This document shows positions 23,360 to 30,684 of a stretch of 34,827 bases of DNA, in pieces. The stretch lies in assembly GCA_023269585.1 (NCBI GenBank), contig JAHFTC010000036.1, positions 1-34,827 of the forward strand, in the 5' to 3' direction. How positions within the stretch are numbered: the first letter of the stretch is position 1; each line of letters starts with the position of its first letter. Position numbers and translations under genes: made by a program. The stretch comes from Opitutaceae bacterium. GTDB taxonomy: Bacteria > Verrucomicrobiota > Verrucomicrobiia > Opitutales > Opitutaceae. Below the pieces are notes generated by a model. That model made no database searches and was not told where the DNA came from. It saw nothing but the letters and a program-made list of their open reading frames with translations.

Positions 23360-23800
23360 ATGCGCTTTCCCACCCCGTTCCTGCTCGCTCTGCTCCTCGC
23401 CACCCTCTCCGGCTGCTCCTCCTTCACCCCGGCGCCGCCAAGCGACGAGGACTCCAAGGGCCGCTGGGTGCTAGCTCAGGAAAAGGATACGACGCATGTC
23501 GTCACCCTCGTCCGGGGCATGACCCCCGCCGTGGTGACCAAGCTGCTCGGCAAGCCGCTGTTCGTCAGTCCGGTCAAGAAGGCCGAGCGCCCTTCGGAAA
23601 CGTGGACCTATCGCCGGAACACTCTCGGCGGCCACAGGATGTCCTCGGAGCGTTCGAAATATGGTCAGGTGACCGTCACCCAGCGGGTGATCTATGTGGA
23701 GACGCTTGAGCTCACCTTTGTCGACGGCCTGCTGGCGACGGTCCACACCTCGCGCTACCGCGAGGACGTCGATCCCCGGAGTCCGAATCACCGGTTCTGA
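23360..23800 (+). CDS. Small predicted lipoprotein
   Basis: 146-residue exported protein. The N-terminus MRFPTPFLLALLLATLSGC is a lipoprotein signal peptide with a lipobox ending at Cys19. The mature part has a stretch VTLVRGMTPAVVTKLLGKPL and then YRRNTLGGHRMS, VTQRVIYVETLELTFVDGLL. This G-M-T-x-x-x-V-x-x-L-L-G-x-P pattern, followed by beta strands ending in a hydrophobic strand, resembles the SmpA/BamE-like fold, but the match is to the fold pattern only and I do not assign that function. An upstream TTGACA at 23319-23324 could be a -35 box, although the matching -10 region is poor. The gene is convergent with the next kinase gene. Confidence 0.8.
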   Translation: MRFPTPFLLALLLATLSGCSSFTPAPPSDEDSKGRWVLAQEKDTTHVVTLVRGMTPAVVTKLLGKPLFVSPVKKAERPSETWTYRRNTLGGHRMSSERSKYGQVTVTQRVIYVETLELTFVDGLLATVHTSRYREDVDPRSPNHRF

Positions 23801-23979
23801 ACCGGCGTCGCCCTAGGGACGCGGCACCATGCACGCCGCGACTGGGTCCGTGCCGGCGAAGCGGGCACCGCGGGCCACTTGAATTCTTCCAGCCGATCGA
23901 GAACCCCAAACAACCGCGGTCTGGACACCGCCGGTTGGGCGCTCGTCCCTCGACACTCACCCCCTGGCGACCTCCCGGC

Positions 23980-25953
23980 TCAGACCTGCAGCACCCGCCG
24001 CACCGCCACCGCCAGCTCCGCCGCCTTGTAGGGTTTTGGCAGGAACTGCGCGCTGCGGCCGTCGCCCGGCTCGAACTGCTCGGCCTCGCGCGTGTAGCCG
24101 CTGCAGAAGAGCACCTTCAGCTCCGGCTTCATCAATTGGAGACGCGCCGCGAGCTCGTGCCCGGTCATGCCGCCGGGCATCACAATGTCGGTGAAGAGCA
24201 GGTCGACCCGCCCGCCGATCTCGCTCCAAAGGCGCAGCGCCGCCGGGGCGTTGTCCGCCTCGAGCACCGTGTAGCCGAGCCGGCGCAGCGCCATGCGCGC
24301 CACGGCCCGCACCGCCACCTCGTCCTCGACCACGAGCACCGTCTCGCAGCCCCCGGGCAGCGGATCGCCCGTCGCATCGAGCGCGGCACCGGCGCTCGGC
24401 ACGGCACGGGCGACCGCCGGCAGGAACACGCGGAAGCGGGTGCCCACCCCGATCGCGCTTTCCACCTCGATCCACCCCTCGTGCTGGTTCACCACCGCAT
24501 AGACGATCGCCAGCCCCAGCCCCGTGCCCTTGCCAATCTCCTTGGTCGTGAAGAACGGCTCGAAGATCCGCAGAAGATTCTCCGGAGCGATGCCCGCTCC
24601 CGTATCCGCCACGGACAGGCACACGAACTGCCCCGGCCGCGCCTGCGGGTGCCGGCGCGCCTGCACCTCGTCGAGCGCCGCCACGTCGAGTTCGATCAGC
24701 AGGCGGCCGCCACGCGGCATCGCGTCGCGCGCGTTCACGGCGAGATTCATCAGCACCTGTTCGAGCATGCCCGGGTCGGCGAACACCACCGGCAGCTCCG
24801 GCGCGAAACGGCTTTCCAGCGTGATGTCCTCGCCGAGCACGCGCCGTAGGAGTTTCGTCACGCCGCCCACCAGGTCGACGGGATCGACGTTCTTGGCCGC
24901 CTTCACATTGCGGCGGCTGAAGGTCAGCAGTTGGCGGGTGAGGTTGGTTGCGCGCTCCGCGGCATGAGAGATTTCCTCCACTCCGGCGCCGATCTCGGCG
25001 CTCATCGTGCCGCGCATCCGCAACATCGACACCTGCATCTGGATGATCGTGAGCAGATTGTTGAAATCGTGCGCCACCCCGCCCGCGAGCAGCCCCACCG
25101 CCTCCATCTTCTGCGACTGCCGGATCTGCTCCTCGAGCTGGAGCTTCTCCGTGATGTCGCCCACATAGCAGTGCACCACGCTCTGCTGCACGATCGGGTA
25201 GAACGACCACGAGAGCGTGCGGGCGCCGTGCCGGGTCTCGTGCCGCAGAAGCGGCTTCTGGCGGTCGAGACTCTCGCGCACGATCGCCGCGTGGTTGGCC
25301 GGCAGCATGCGTTCGACCGACTCCACGCCGATCGAGTGCGCCAGCAGCACCGCCGCCCGGTTGAAATACGACAACCGCCCGCCGGCGTCGAAGGCCAGCA
25401 CCGGGTTGGGATTGAGCTCCGGAAACGATGCGAGCTTACGAATCTCGTTCGCCGCACGGTCGCGCTCGCTCACGTCCACGATCATCCCGAGCAGGTAACC
25501 CACGCCCTCGATCTCGATCCGTTCGAAGAAACCCGTCGACAGCCGCTGCTCCCCCGTGCGCGTCTTGAACGACACCTCGACAAACCGCAGCGAATTTCCG
25601 GTGCGCAACCGCGAGAGCAGTTGCACCCCCTGCTGCCGGTCGACGAGCAGATCCAAGTCGGCCACACTGTGCCCCAGCACCTGTTCGGCCGGATAGCCGG
25701 AAAATTCCTCGAAGGCCGGGTTCACGTCGATGATCGCCAGATCACTCCAGCGCAGCAGCACGGTCGCCACCGGATTGCACTGGAACAACCGGTTGAAGAG
25801 ATCCTCGTGCGGTGCGGGGCCGCCGCCGAGCTCCGCCTCGGCGACCTCCGGCCGCAACGGCATCGCCGCGAGGTGCGCGTGCACGATCGCACGTTCCGGT
25901 GCGCTTCCGCCGGTGATGAAGACGCGCAGGGGCAATGGGGCGGGCTCGCTCAT
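23980..25953 (-). CDS. PAS-containing hybrid histidine kinase with C-terminal receiver
   Basis: 657-residue protein with no clear membrane segment, so probably cytoplasmic. Two PAS domains are visible: about 50-165 ([20 protein letters not shown], then [12 protein letters not shown], ending [11 protein letters not shown]) and about 175-270 ([20 protein letters not shown], ending [15 protein letters not shown]). HisKA follows with [16 protein letters not shown] (His295). The ATPase domain has [40 protein letters not shown]. The receiver has EDE at 543-545, Asp589 in [12 protein letters not shown] and Lys640 in LPKPY. The core is a clear paralogue of the kinase at 11718-13778. Start ATG at 25953 is chosen because upstream codons have no family character. 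Confidence 0.92.
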   Translation of the reverse strand: MSEPAPLPLRVFITGGSAPERAIVHAHLAAMPLRPEVAEAELGGGPAPHEDLFNRLFQCNPVATVLLRWSDLAIIDVNPAFEEFSGYPAEQVLGHSVADLDLLVDRQQGVQLLSRLRTGNSLRFVEVSFKTRTGEQRLSTGFFERIEIEGVGYLLGMIVDVSERDRAANEIRKLASFPELNPNPVLAFDAGGRLSYFNRAAVLLAHSIGVESVERMLPANHAAIVRESLDRQKPLLRHETRHGARTLSWSFYPIVQQSVVHCYVGDITEKLQLEEQIRQSQKMEAVGLLAGGVAHDFNNLLTIIQMQVSMLRMRGTMSAEIGAGVEEISHAAERATNLTRQLLTFSRRNVKAAKNVDPVDLVGGVTKLLRRVLGEDITLESRFAPELPVVFADPGMLEQVLMNLAVNARDAMPRGGRLLIELDVAALDEVQARRHPQARPGQFVCLSVADTGAGIAPENLLRIFEPFFTTKEIGKGTGLGLAIVYAVVNQHEGWIEVESAIGVGTRFRVFLPAVARAVPSAGAALDATGDPLPGGCETVLVVEDEVAVRAVARMALRRLGYTVLEADNAPAALRLWSEIGGRVDLLFTDIVMPGGMTGHELAARLQLMKPELKVLFCSGYTREAEQFEPGDGRSAQFLPKPYKAAELAVAVRRVLQV

Positions 25954-26039
25954 GTGGACGGCGGATTTCACACGCCCGCCCACCTCTTCGTCGATGGAAA
26001 AGCACGGAAACCTTTGAGGGATATTCCCGGAGCGGTCCG

Positions 26040-26399
26040 TCACGCGCCCTCGCCCAACACACCACACCGCAGCACGAACTCAGGGTCGAGCGTCGCGCGC
26101 AGAATCTCCTGCAGTTCGGGCGCCAGACACTCGTAGTCGTCGGGGATGTCGAGCACCTCGATCGGCGGCAGCGTGAGGCCCGCGAAGTCCTCCGCGATCC
26201 GCCGTTTGTGCTCCCGCTCCATCGCAAACACTACGTCGGCCCAGCGCAGATCCTTCTCGCTCACGCGCCGCGGCGACTCGCTGCGCACGCCCGCCGAGCG
26301 CACCTCCAGCCGCGGGTCATCCCGGTAAATCCGCTCGGCAGTGACGCTGCGCCGCTTGTTCAGCGCGCAGACGAAGAGGACCCGTAATCGCCGGCTCAT
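26040..26399 (-). CDS. Predicted low-molecular-weight protein tyrosine phosphatase
   Basis: 119-residue protein of the COG4551 type. The N-terminal strand and P-loop RVLFVCALNKRRSVTAE fit the C-x5-R-S/T motif of LMW phosphatases, with Cys11 and Arg17. The region LEVRSAGV matches the strand after the first helix in LMW-PTPs, and ADVVFAME is the next conserved strand. LDIPDDYE holds candidate general-acid aspartates. It is shorter than classical LMW-PTPs (about 150 residues), as is normal for this subgroup. Its start overlaps the stop of the hydrolase gene by 4 bp, so it is the last gene of a compact minus-strand operon. The substrate is unknown. Confidence 0.85.
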   Translation of the reverse strand: MSRRLRVLFVCALNKRRSVTAERIYRDDPRLEVRSAGVRSESPRRVSEKDLRWADVVFAMEREHKRRIAEDFAGLTLPPIEVLDIPDDYECLAPELQEILRATLDPEFVLRCGVLGEGA

Positions 26400-26947
26400 C
26401 GCACGAGGCGCCGCAGCAACGCCAAACCCGCCGGCCAGCCGCCCAGGTTGCTCGCGGCATTGATGTGGCCCGCCGCACCCGCCGAGACGAACTCGCTCCC
26501 CCACGCCTCGGCGCAGGCCGGCGCGAAGGCCGGCGACGCATAGGGATCATCGGTGCTGCCGACCACGATACTACGAAACGCCAGCCGCCGCCGCGGCGTC
26601 GGCCCGAACGACGCCAGCACCGCGGGAAAATCCGCCTGCGCCGGGTCCGGCGGCGCCACCAGCAGGGCCGCGGCGATGGTCCTTTCCGTGCGCGCGGCCC
26701 AATGCGCGACCAACAGGCAGGCCACGCTGTGCGCCACGAGCACCGTCTCCGATCCCGCCGCCGCGACCGCCGCGTCCAGCGTCGCGCTCCACTCGCGCAG
26801 CTCCGGCCGCTCCCAGTCGCGCTGCTCCACGCGGCGAAACTCCGGATACAGCCGTTCCCACGCCGACTGCCAATGCTCCGGCCCCGATCCGCCATAGCCG
26901 GGCAGCACCAGGATCGGACCGGACCACGCCTGCTCCGGGACGCTCAT
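26396..26947 (-). CDS. RBBP9/YdeN-family alpha/beta hydrolase
   Basis: 183-residue serine hydrolase of the PF06821 type. The N-terminus ILVLPGYGGSGPEHWQSAWE is the family hallmark. The nucleophile elbow is LVAHSVACLL with Ser74 (A-H-S instead of the usual G-H-S, normal for this family). Asp134 in GSTDDPYAS and His161 in GAAGHINAASNLGGW complete the triad. Substrates of bacterial members are mostly unknown; small-ester hydrolysis is inferred only from the fold. The gene starts 1 bp after the end of the HIT gene and overlaps the phosphatase gene, so it sits in the middle of one transcription unit. Confidence 0.9.
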   Translation of the reverse strand: MSVPEQAWSGPILVLPGYGGSGPEHWQSAWERLYPEFRRVEQRDWERPELREWSATLDAAVAAAGSETVLVAHSVACLLVAHWAARTERTIAAALLVAPPDPAQADFPAVLASFGPTPRRRLAFRSIVVGSTDDPYASPAFAPACAEAWGSEFVSAGAAGHINAASNLGGWPAGLALLRRLVR

Positions 26948-26948
26948 A

Positions 26949-27473
26949 TCAAGGCGCCCCTGTTTCGGCGGCTTCCTGCGCCAGCGCCGCGCGGATCTTC
27001 GCCGCGACCGGAGCAAGGACTTCCGGCCCCACGCGTGGGCGCTGGTGGTCGGCGCCCGCGGGCTGGTCGCCGGCGTGTCGGGGCATGACGTGGAGATGGG
27101 CATGGAACACCGTCTGCCCGGCGGCCGCGCCGGTATTCAGGATGAAGTTGAATCCCTCCGCGCGCAGGTCGGTGCGACGGATGGCCCGCGCGATGCGCTG
27201 GGCGACGACCATCATGCGCTCCGCCGTGGCGGCGGGCGTCGCCACAATGTCGTCGGCATGCGCCACCGGGACGACGAGCACATGCCCGGGATTGCGCGGG
27301 GCGTGGTCGAGAAACGCCACCACGAGTTCGTCGCGATGGACGATCACGGCGTCGCGCTGCCCGGCGACGATCGCGCAGAACACACAGTCGGTCGCCACGT
27401 CATCCGCCGACGCGTGTCCGGCCAGCAAGGCCAGAAGGAGCGCGCCGAGGACGAAACGCGGCAGCCGCGGCAT
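26949..27473 (-). CDS. HIT-family protein with signal peptide
   Basis: Histidine-triad hydrolase/transferase fold, 174 residues. The core starts at DCVFCAIVAGQRDAVIVHRD and has FLDHAPRNPGHVLVVPVAHADD. The catalytic triad is VFHAHLHVMPRH (His124, His126, His128). These proteins usually hydrolyse nucleotide phosphoramidates or dinucleoside polyphosphates in the cytoplasm. Here the first 23 residues, MPRLPRFVLGALLLALLAGH then ASA, look like a cleavable Sec signal peptide, which is unusual. The C-terminus after the triad is extended with Pro/Ala-rich sequence. The gene starts 5 bp after the lpdA stop. The start at 27473 is the only ATG close to the core; the frame upstream is a shadow of lpdA. 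Confidence 0.87.
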   Translation of the reverse strand: MPRLPRFVLGALLLALLAGHASADDVATDCVFCAIVAGQRDAVIVHRDELVVAFLDHAPRNPGHVLVVPVAHADDIVATPAATAERMMVVAQRIARAIRRTDLRAEGFNFILNTGAAAGQTVFHAHLHVMPRHAGDQPAGADHQRPRVGPEVLAPVAAKIRAALAQEAAETGAP

Positions 27474-27478
27474 GGCCC

Positions 27479-28876
27479 TCAGATGTGGATCGCCTGGCCG
27501 TGGGTCGCGGCCGCGGCCTCGGCGAGCGCCTCGCTGAGCGTCGGGTGCGCGTGGATCGTGTGATGGATCTCGTCGATCGTGGCCTCGACGTTCATCGCCA
27601 GGCCGAACTCCGTGATGAGCTCCGTCGCCTCGCCGCCGATGATGTGCGCGCCGAGGATCTCGCCGGTCTTGGCGTCGCTGATGATCTTCACGAAGCCCTC
27701 GGAGTCGCCCGCGGCCACCGCACGTCCGGAGGCCGTGAAGGGGAACTTGCCGATCTTGTACTCGAGCTTCTTCTCCTTCGCGGCCTTCTCGGTGAGCCCG
27801 ATGCTCGCCACCTGCGGGTGGCAGTAGGTGCAACCGGGGAAGAGCTTCACGCGCTCGGGCTTGGCGGCGCCGAAGATGCCGTTGACGGCGTTGATCGCCT
27901 CGAACGTCGCCACGTGCGCGAGCCACGGCGGCCCGATGATGTCGCCGGCGGCATAGATCCCGGGCACGGTCGTCTGGTAGTCGTCGCCGACTTTCAGGTA
28001 CCCGCGGTCAAGCTCGGGCTTCACCCGCGGCCCGAGCAGCCCCTCGGTGTAGGCGCCCACGCCCACGGCCTGCAGCAGCGCTTCGGCCTCGATCTCCTCG
28101 GTCTTGTCGCCCTTCACGAGCTTGAGCTTCACGCCCGTGTCCGTGACGCGGATATCCTCGCACTTCGTGCCGGTGTGGATGGCGAGGCCCTGCTTGGTCA
28201 GGCTGCGCTCGAGCAGCTTCGCGACCTCCTCGTCCTCGACGGGCAGGATCTGCGGGAGCATCTCGACCAGCGTCACCTTCGTGCCGAAGGCGTTGAAGAA
28301 ATAGCTGAACTCCACGCCGATCGCGCCGGCGCCCACGACCACGATCGACTTCGGCTGGTCCGTGCGGGCGAGCGCCTCGCGGGAGGTCATCACGCGTTTC
28401 CCGTCGACCTCGAGGCCGGGGATGCGCTTCGGCTTCGCGCCGGTGCAGATGAGGATTTTCGCGGCCTTGAGGATCGTGCCCTTCTTGGCGCCCTCGGTGA
28501 TCTCGACCATGCCGGGCGCCGGGACCGAAGCCTTGCCGACGAAGTAGTCGACCTTGTTCTTCTTGAAGAGGAACTCGATGCCCTTGGCCATCTGGTCGGA
28601 CACGCCGCGCGAGCGCTGCACGACCTTGGCGAAATCAAAGCCGGCGCCCTGGATCGAGAGGCCATAGGCGTCGGCCTTCTGGAACGTCTTGAAGAGCTCG
28701 GCGCTCTTGAGCAGCGCCTTCGTGGGGATGCAACCCCAGTTGAGGCAGGTGCCGCCGGCGCGTTCCATTTCGATGCAGGCGACGCGCTTGCCGAGCTGTC
28801 CGGCGCGGATGGCGCCCGCGTAGCCCGCGGGTCCGCCGCCGATGACGATGAGATCGTAGGAGTTGTTTTCGGACAT
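27479..28876 (-). CDS. lpdA: Dihydrolipoyl dehydrogenase
   Basis: E3 flavoprotein that reoxidises dihydrolipoyl groups of 2-oxoacid dehydrogenase complexes and the glycine cleavage system, with NAD+ as acceptor. The 465-residue protein has the FAD fold DLIVIGGGPAGYAGAIRA (8-25) and the redox-active disulfide GGTCLNWGCIPTK (Cys44, Cys49). The NAD fold is VVVGAGAIGVEFSYFF, the second FAD segment is GIYAAGDIIG, and the C-terminal catalytic pair is in HAHPTLSEAL. The ATG at 28876 is preceded by a GGAG about 11 bases upstream. It is the first gene of a tight operon with the HIT, hydrolase and phosphatase genes. It complements lipB and lipA elsewhere in the window; no E1 or E2 gene is present. Confidence 0.95.
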   Translation of the reverse strand: MSENNSYDLIVIGGGPAGYAGAIRAGQLGKRVACIEMERAGGTCLNWGCIPTKALLKSAELFKTFQKADAYGLSIQGAGFDFAKVVQRSRGVSDQMAKGIEFLFKKNKVDYFVGKASVPAPGMVEITEGAKKGTILKAAKILICTGAKPKRIPGLEVDGKRVMTSREALARTDQPKSIVVVGAGAIGVEFSYFFNAFGTKVTLVEMLPQILPVEDEEVAKLLERSLTKQGLAIHTGTKCEDIRVTDTGVKLKLVKGDKTEEIEAEALLQAVGVGAYTEGLLGPRVKPELDRGYLKVGDDYQTTVPGIYAAGDIIGPPWLAHVATFEAINAVNGIFGAAKPERVKLFPGCTYCHPQVASIGLTEKAAKEKKLEYKIGKFPFTASGRAVAAGDSEGFVKIISDAKTGEILGAHIIGGEATELITEFGLAMNVEATIDEIHHTIHAHPTLSEALAEAAAATHGQAIHI

Positions 28877-29040
28877 GGTGTAGATGCTCCGTTTGGGAGC
28901 CGCCAACGCTTCCCCGTTGCCCGCCCCGGTCAACCGGGAAAACCGCTACGTTCCACGCCAGTAACGGCGGTGTGGCGATCGGCGCCGCGCTAAGGTGACA
29001 ACTAATGATCCTCCGGCGAACGCGCCCGGACCTCCCGCGC

Positions 29041-29475
29041 TTACACGTCGATCACGTCGCCCTTGCCGGGCGGCGGCTTCGGCGCCGGCGGCCGTTCTCT
29101 CCCGCCTCGCTGCACCTTGATCTTGCTGCCGAACAGCGTCGAGAAGGCCATGTTCGTCACGCTGATGATCAGCGAGCCGAGCAGGGCCGCGCCGAGGCCG
29201 CTCACGGAGAAGCCCTCGACCAGCCGGCTCGTCACCCACAGCAAAAACGCGTTGATCAACCACAGCCCGAAGCCGGCCGAGAGGATCACCAGCGGCAACG
29301 TGAACAGCACCAGCAGCGGCTTCAGAAAGGCGTTGAAGACGCTCAGGATTAACACGACAACCAGCAGCGTCATGCCGTCGGCGCAATGGATGCCCGGCAC
29401 GATCTTCGCCGCCAACGCCACCCCCATCGCCAAGAACAGCCAACGCAGCACCGTGTTGAAGAAACCTTTGTTCAT
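29041..29475 (-). CDS. Phage holin family 4 (PF04020) membrane protein
   Basis: 144-residue integral membrane protein with about four hydrophobic segments (roughly 9-26, 34-50, 54-82, 92-114). The family hallmark NAFLKPLLVLFTLPLVILS followed by GLWLINAFLLW is plain. Despite the name, these proteins are chromosomal housekeeping-type membrane proteins of unknown role, common outside prophages, and nothing else here is phage-like. The C-terminal 25 residues (KIKVQRGG, then a Pro/Lys/Gly-rich stretch) are charged and probably cytoplasmic. It is divergent from the glycosyltransferase gene, with only 42 bp between the starts. Confidence 0.85.
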   Translation of the reverse strand: MNKGFFNTVLRWLFLAMGVALAAKIVPGIHCADGMTLLVVVLILSVFNAFLKPLLVLFTLPLVILSAGFGLWLINAFLLWVTSRLVEGFSVSGLGAALLGSLIISVTNMAFSTLFGSKIKVQRGGRERPPAPKPPPGKGDVIDV

Positions 29476-29517
29476 TGTCGTCTCGCGGCGACTGTCGCGC
29501 CGCCCCTGTTCGGAGCA

Positions 29518-30579
29518 ATGAAAATTCTCCTCGTGCAGGACCGGCTGCGCGGCGGCGGCACCGAGCGCCAGACCGTCTTCCTCGCCCGCGCCTTCGCCGC
29601 CCGCGGCCACACCGTTTCCCTGCTTACCTTCCGTCCCGGCGGCGCGCTCGCCGGCGAGCTCGCCGGCACCGTGATCGCCCGCCGCGCCCTCCAACCTTTC
29701 GATACCGGCCTCGACTGGTTCGCCCCCGGACTCGTCCGCTCCGCCCGCGGTTTCGGACCCGACCTCGTCCTCTGCATGGGTCGCATGGCCAACTGCCGCG
29801 GCGCCCGGCTGCAACGCGCCCTGCCCCGCTCCGCCGTCGTCGCCACCGTGCGTACCGGCAAAAACCTGCCGTGGCTCTATCGGCGCAGCCTGCGCACCGC
29901 GCGCGCCGTGGTGGCCAACTCCGAGTTCGCGCGCCGCCACCTCATCGAGCCAGCCGGGGCCGCGGACCGCTGCACCGTCATCCCCAACGCGCTGCTCTTC
30001 GCCGCGCTGAGGGATCTTGTCCCGGCGCCCGCCGCACCGCCGGTGATCCTGCACGTCGGCCAGTTCCGCTCCGGCAAAGGCCAGCGCGAACTCCTCGGCC
30101 TCTGCGCCGCCCTGCCCCGCGACCTCGCGTGGCGACTGGAGTTCGTCGGCGACGGCCCCGAACGGCGCCCGTGCGAACGCGCAGCAGCAGCAGCGGGCCT
30201 GGCGGACCGCGTCGTCTTCCACGGCTGGCAATCCAACCCGGTGGAATTCTACCGCCGCGCCAGCATCGCCGCCCTCGCCTCGTTGCCCGGCTTCGAGTCG
30301 CTGCCAAACTTCCTTGTCGAGGCCCAGTGCGCCGGCCTGCCCGTGGTCGCGTTCCCGACCGACGGTGTCGGCGAGACCTTCCTCGCCGGTGAGACCGGGC
30401 TTTCGATCGCGGCCGGTGACGCGACCGGCTTCACCACGGCGTTGCGGGAGTTGCTCACCCAGCCCGAGCGCCGCGCCGCGATGTCCGCCGCGGCCCGCGT
30501 TTGGGCGCGCGCGCGTTTTGATCCCGACCGCCAAGCCGAGGCCTACCTCGCGCTCTTCGCACGCCTCGTCGCCCACTGA
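29518..30579 (+). CDS. GT4-family glycosyltransferase
   Basis: 353-residue retaining glycosyltransferase of GT-B fold. The acceptor-domain start is MKILLVQDRLRGGGTERQTV, the usual G-G-x-E-R/GG-T-E loop. The hinge/donor domain starts at about PVILHVGQFRSGKGQRELLG (175-194). It continues with LEFVGDGPERRPCE, VVFHGWQSNPVEFY, and the E-x7-E donor site LPGFESLPNFLVEAQCAG (Glu260, Glu268). It ends with VVAFPTDGVGETF. The sugar and acceptor are unknown; cell-surface polysaccharide or glycolipid assembly is usual. No other glycan gene lies nearby. The ATG at 29518 is chosen because the first strand begins there, although the frame is open to 29386. Confidence 0.92.
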   Translation: MKILLVQDRLRGGGTERQTVFLARAFAARGHTVSLLTFRPGGALAGELAGTVIARRALQPFDTGLDWFAPGLVRSARGFGPDLVLCMGRMANCRGARLQRALPRSAVVATVRTGKNLPWLYRRSLRTARAVVANSEFARRHLIEPAGAADRCTVIPNALLFAALRDLVPAPAAPPVILHVGQFRSGKGQRELLGLCAALPRDLAWRLEFVGDGPERRPCERAAAAAGLADRVVFHGWQSNPVEFYRRASIAALASLPGFESLPNFLVEAQCAGLPVVAFPTDGVGETFLAGETGLSIAAGDATGFTTALRELLTQPERRAAMSAAARVWARARFDPDRQAEAYLALFARLVAH

Positions 30580-30684
30580 CGTCGCGGTCGCGGCGGCTGC
30601 CGCTCTCGCCTTTCACCTCGGCCTCTCGTCTCACGCTGCGAGTTGCAGGGCACGGTTGGTTGCTTAACCCTCCGCGCCTCCCAC

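Noticed and set aside
28925-28938. Palindrome CCCGGT / ACCGGG upstream of lpdA
   Set aside because: Short GC palindrome without supporting promoter boxes; could be chance in this composition.
29041-29475. Prophage remnant suggested by a holin-family protein
   Set aside because: The PF04020 family is widespread on chromosomes outside prophages, and no other phage gene is near.
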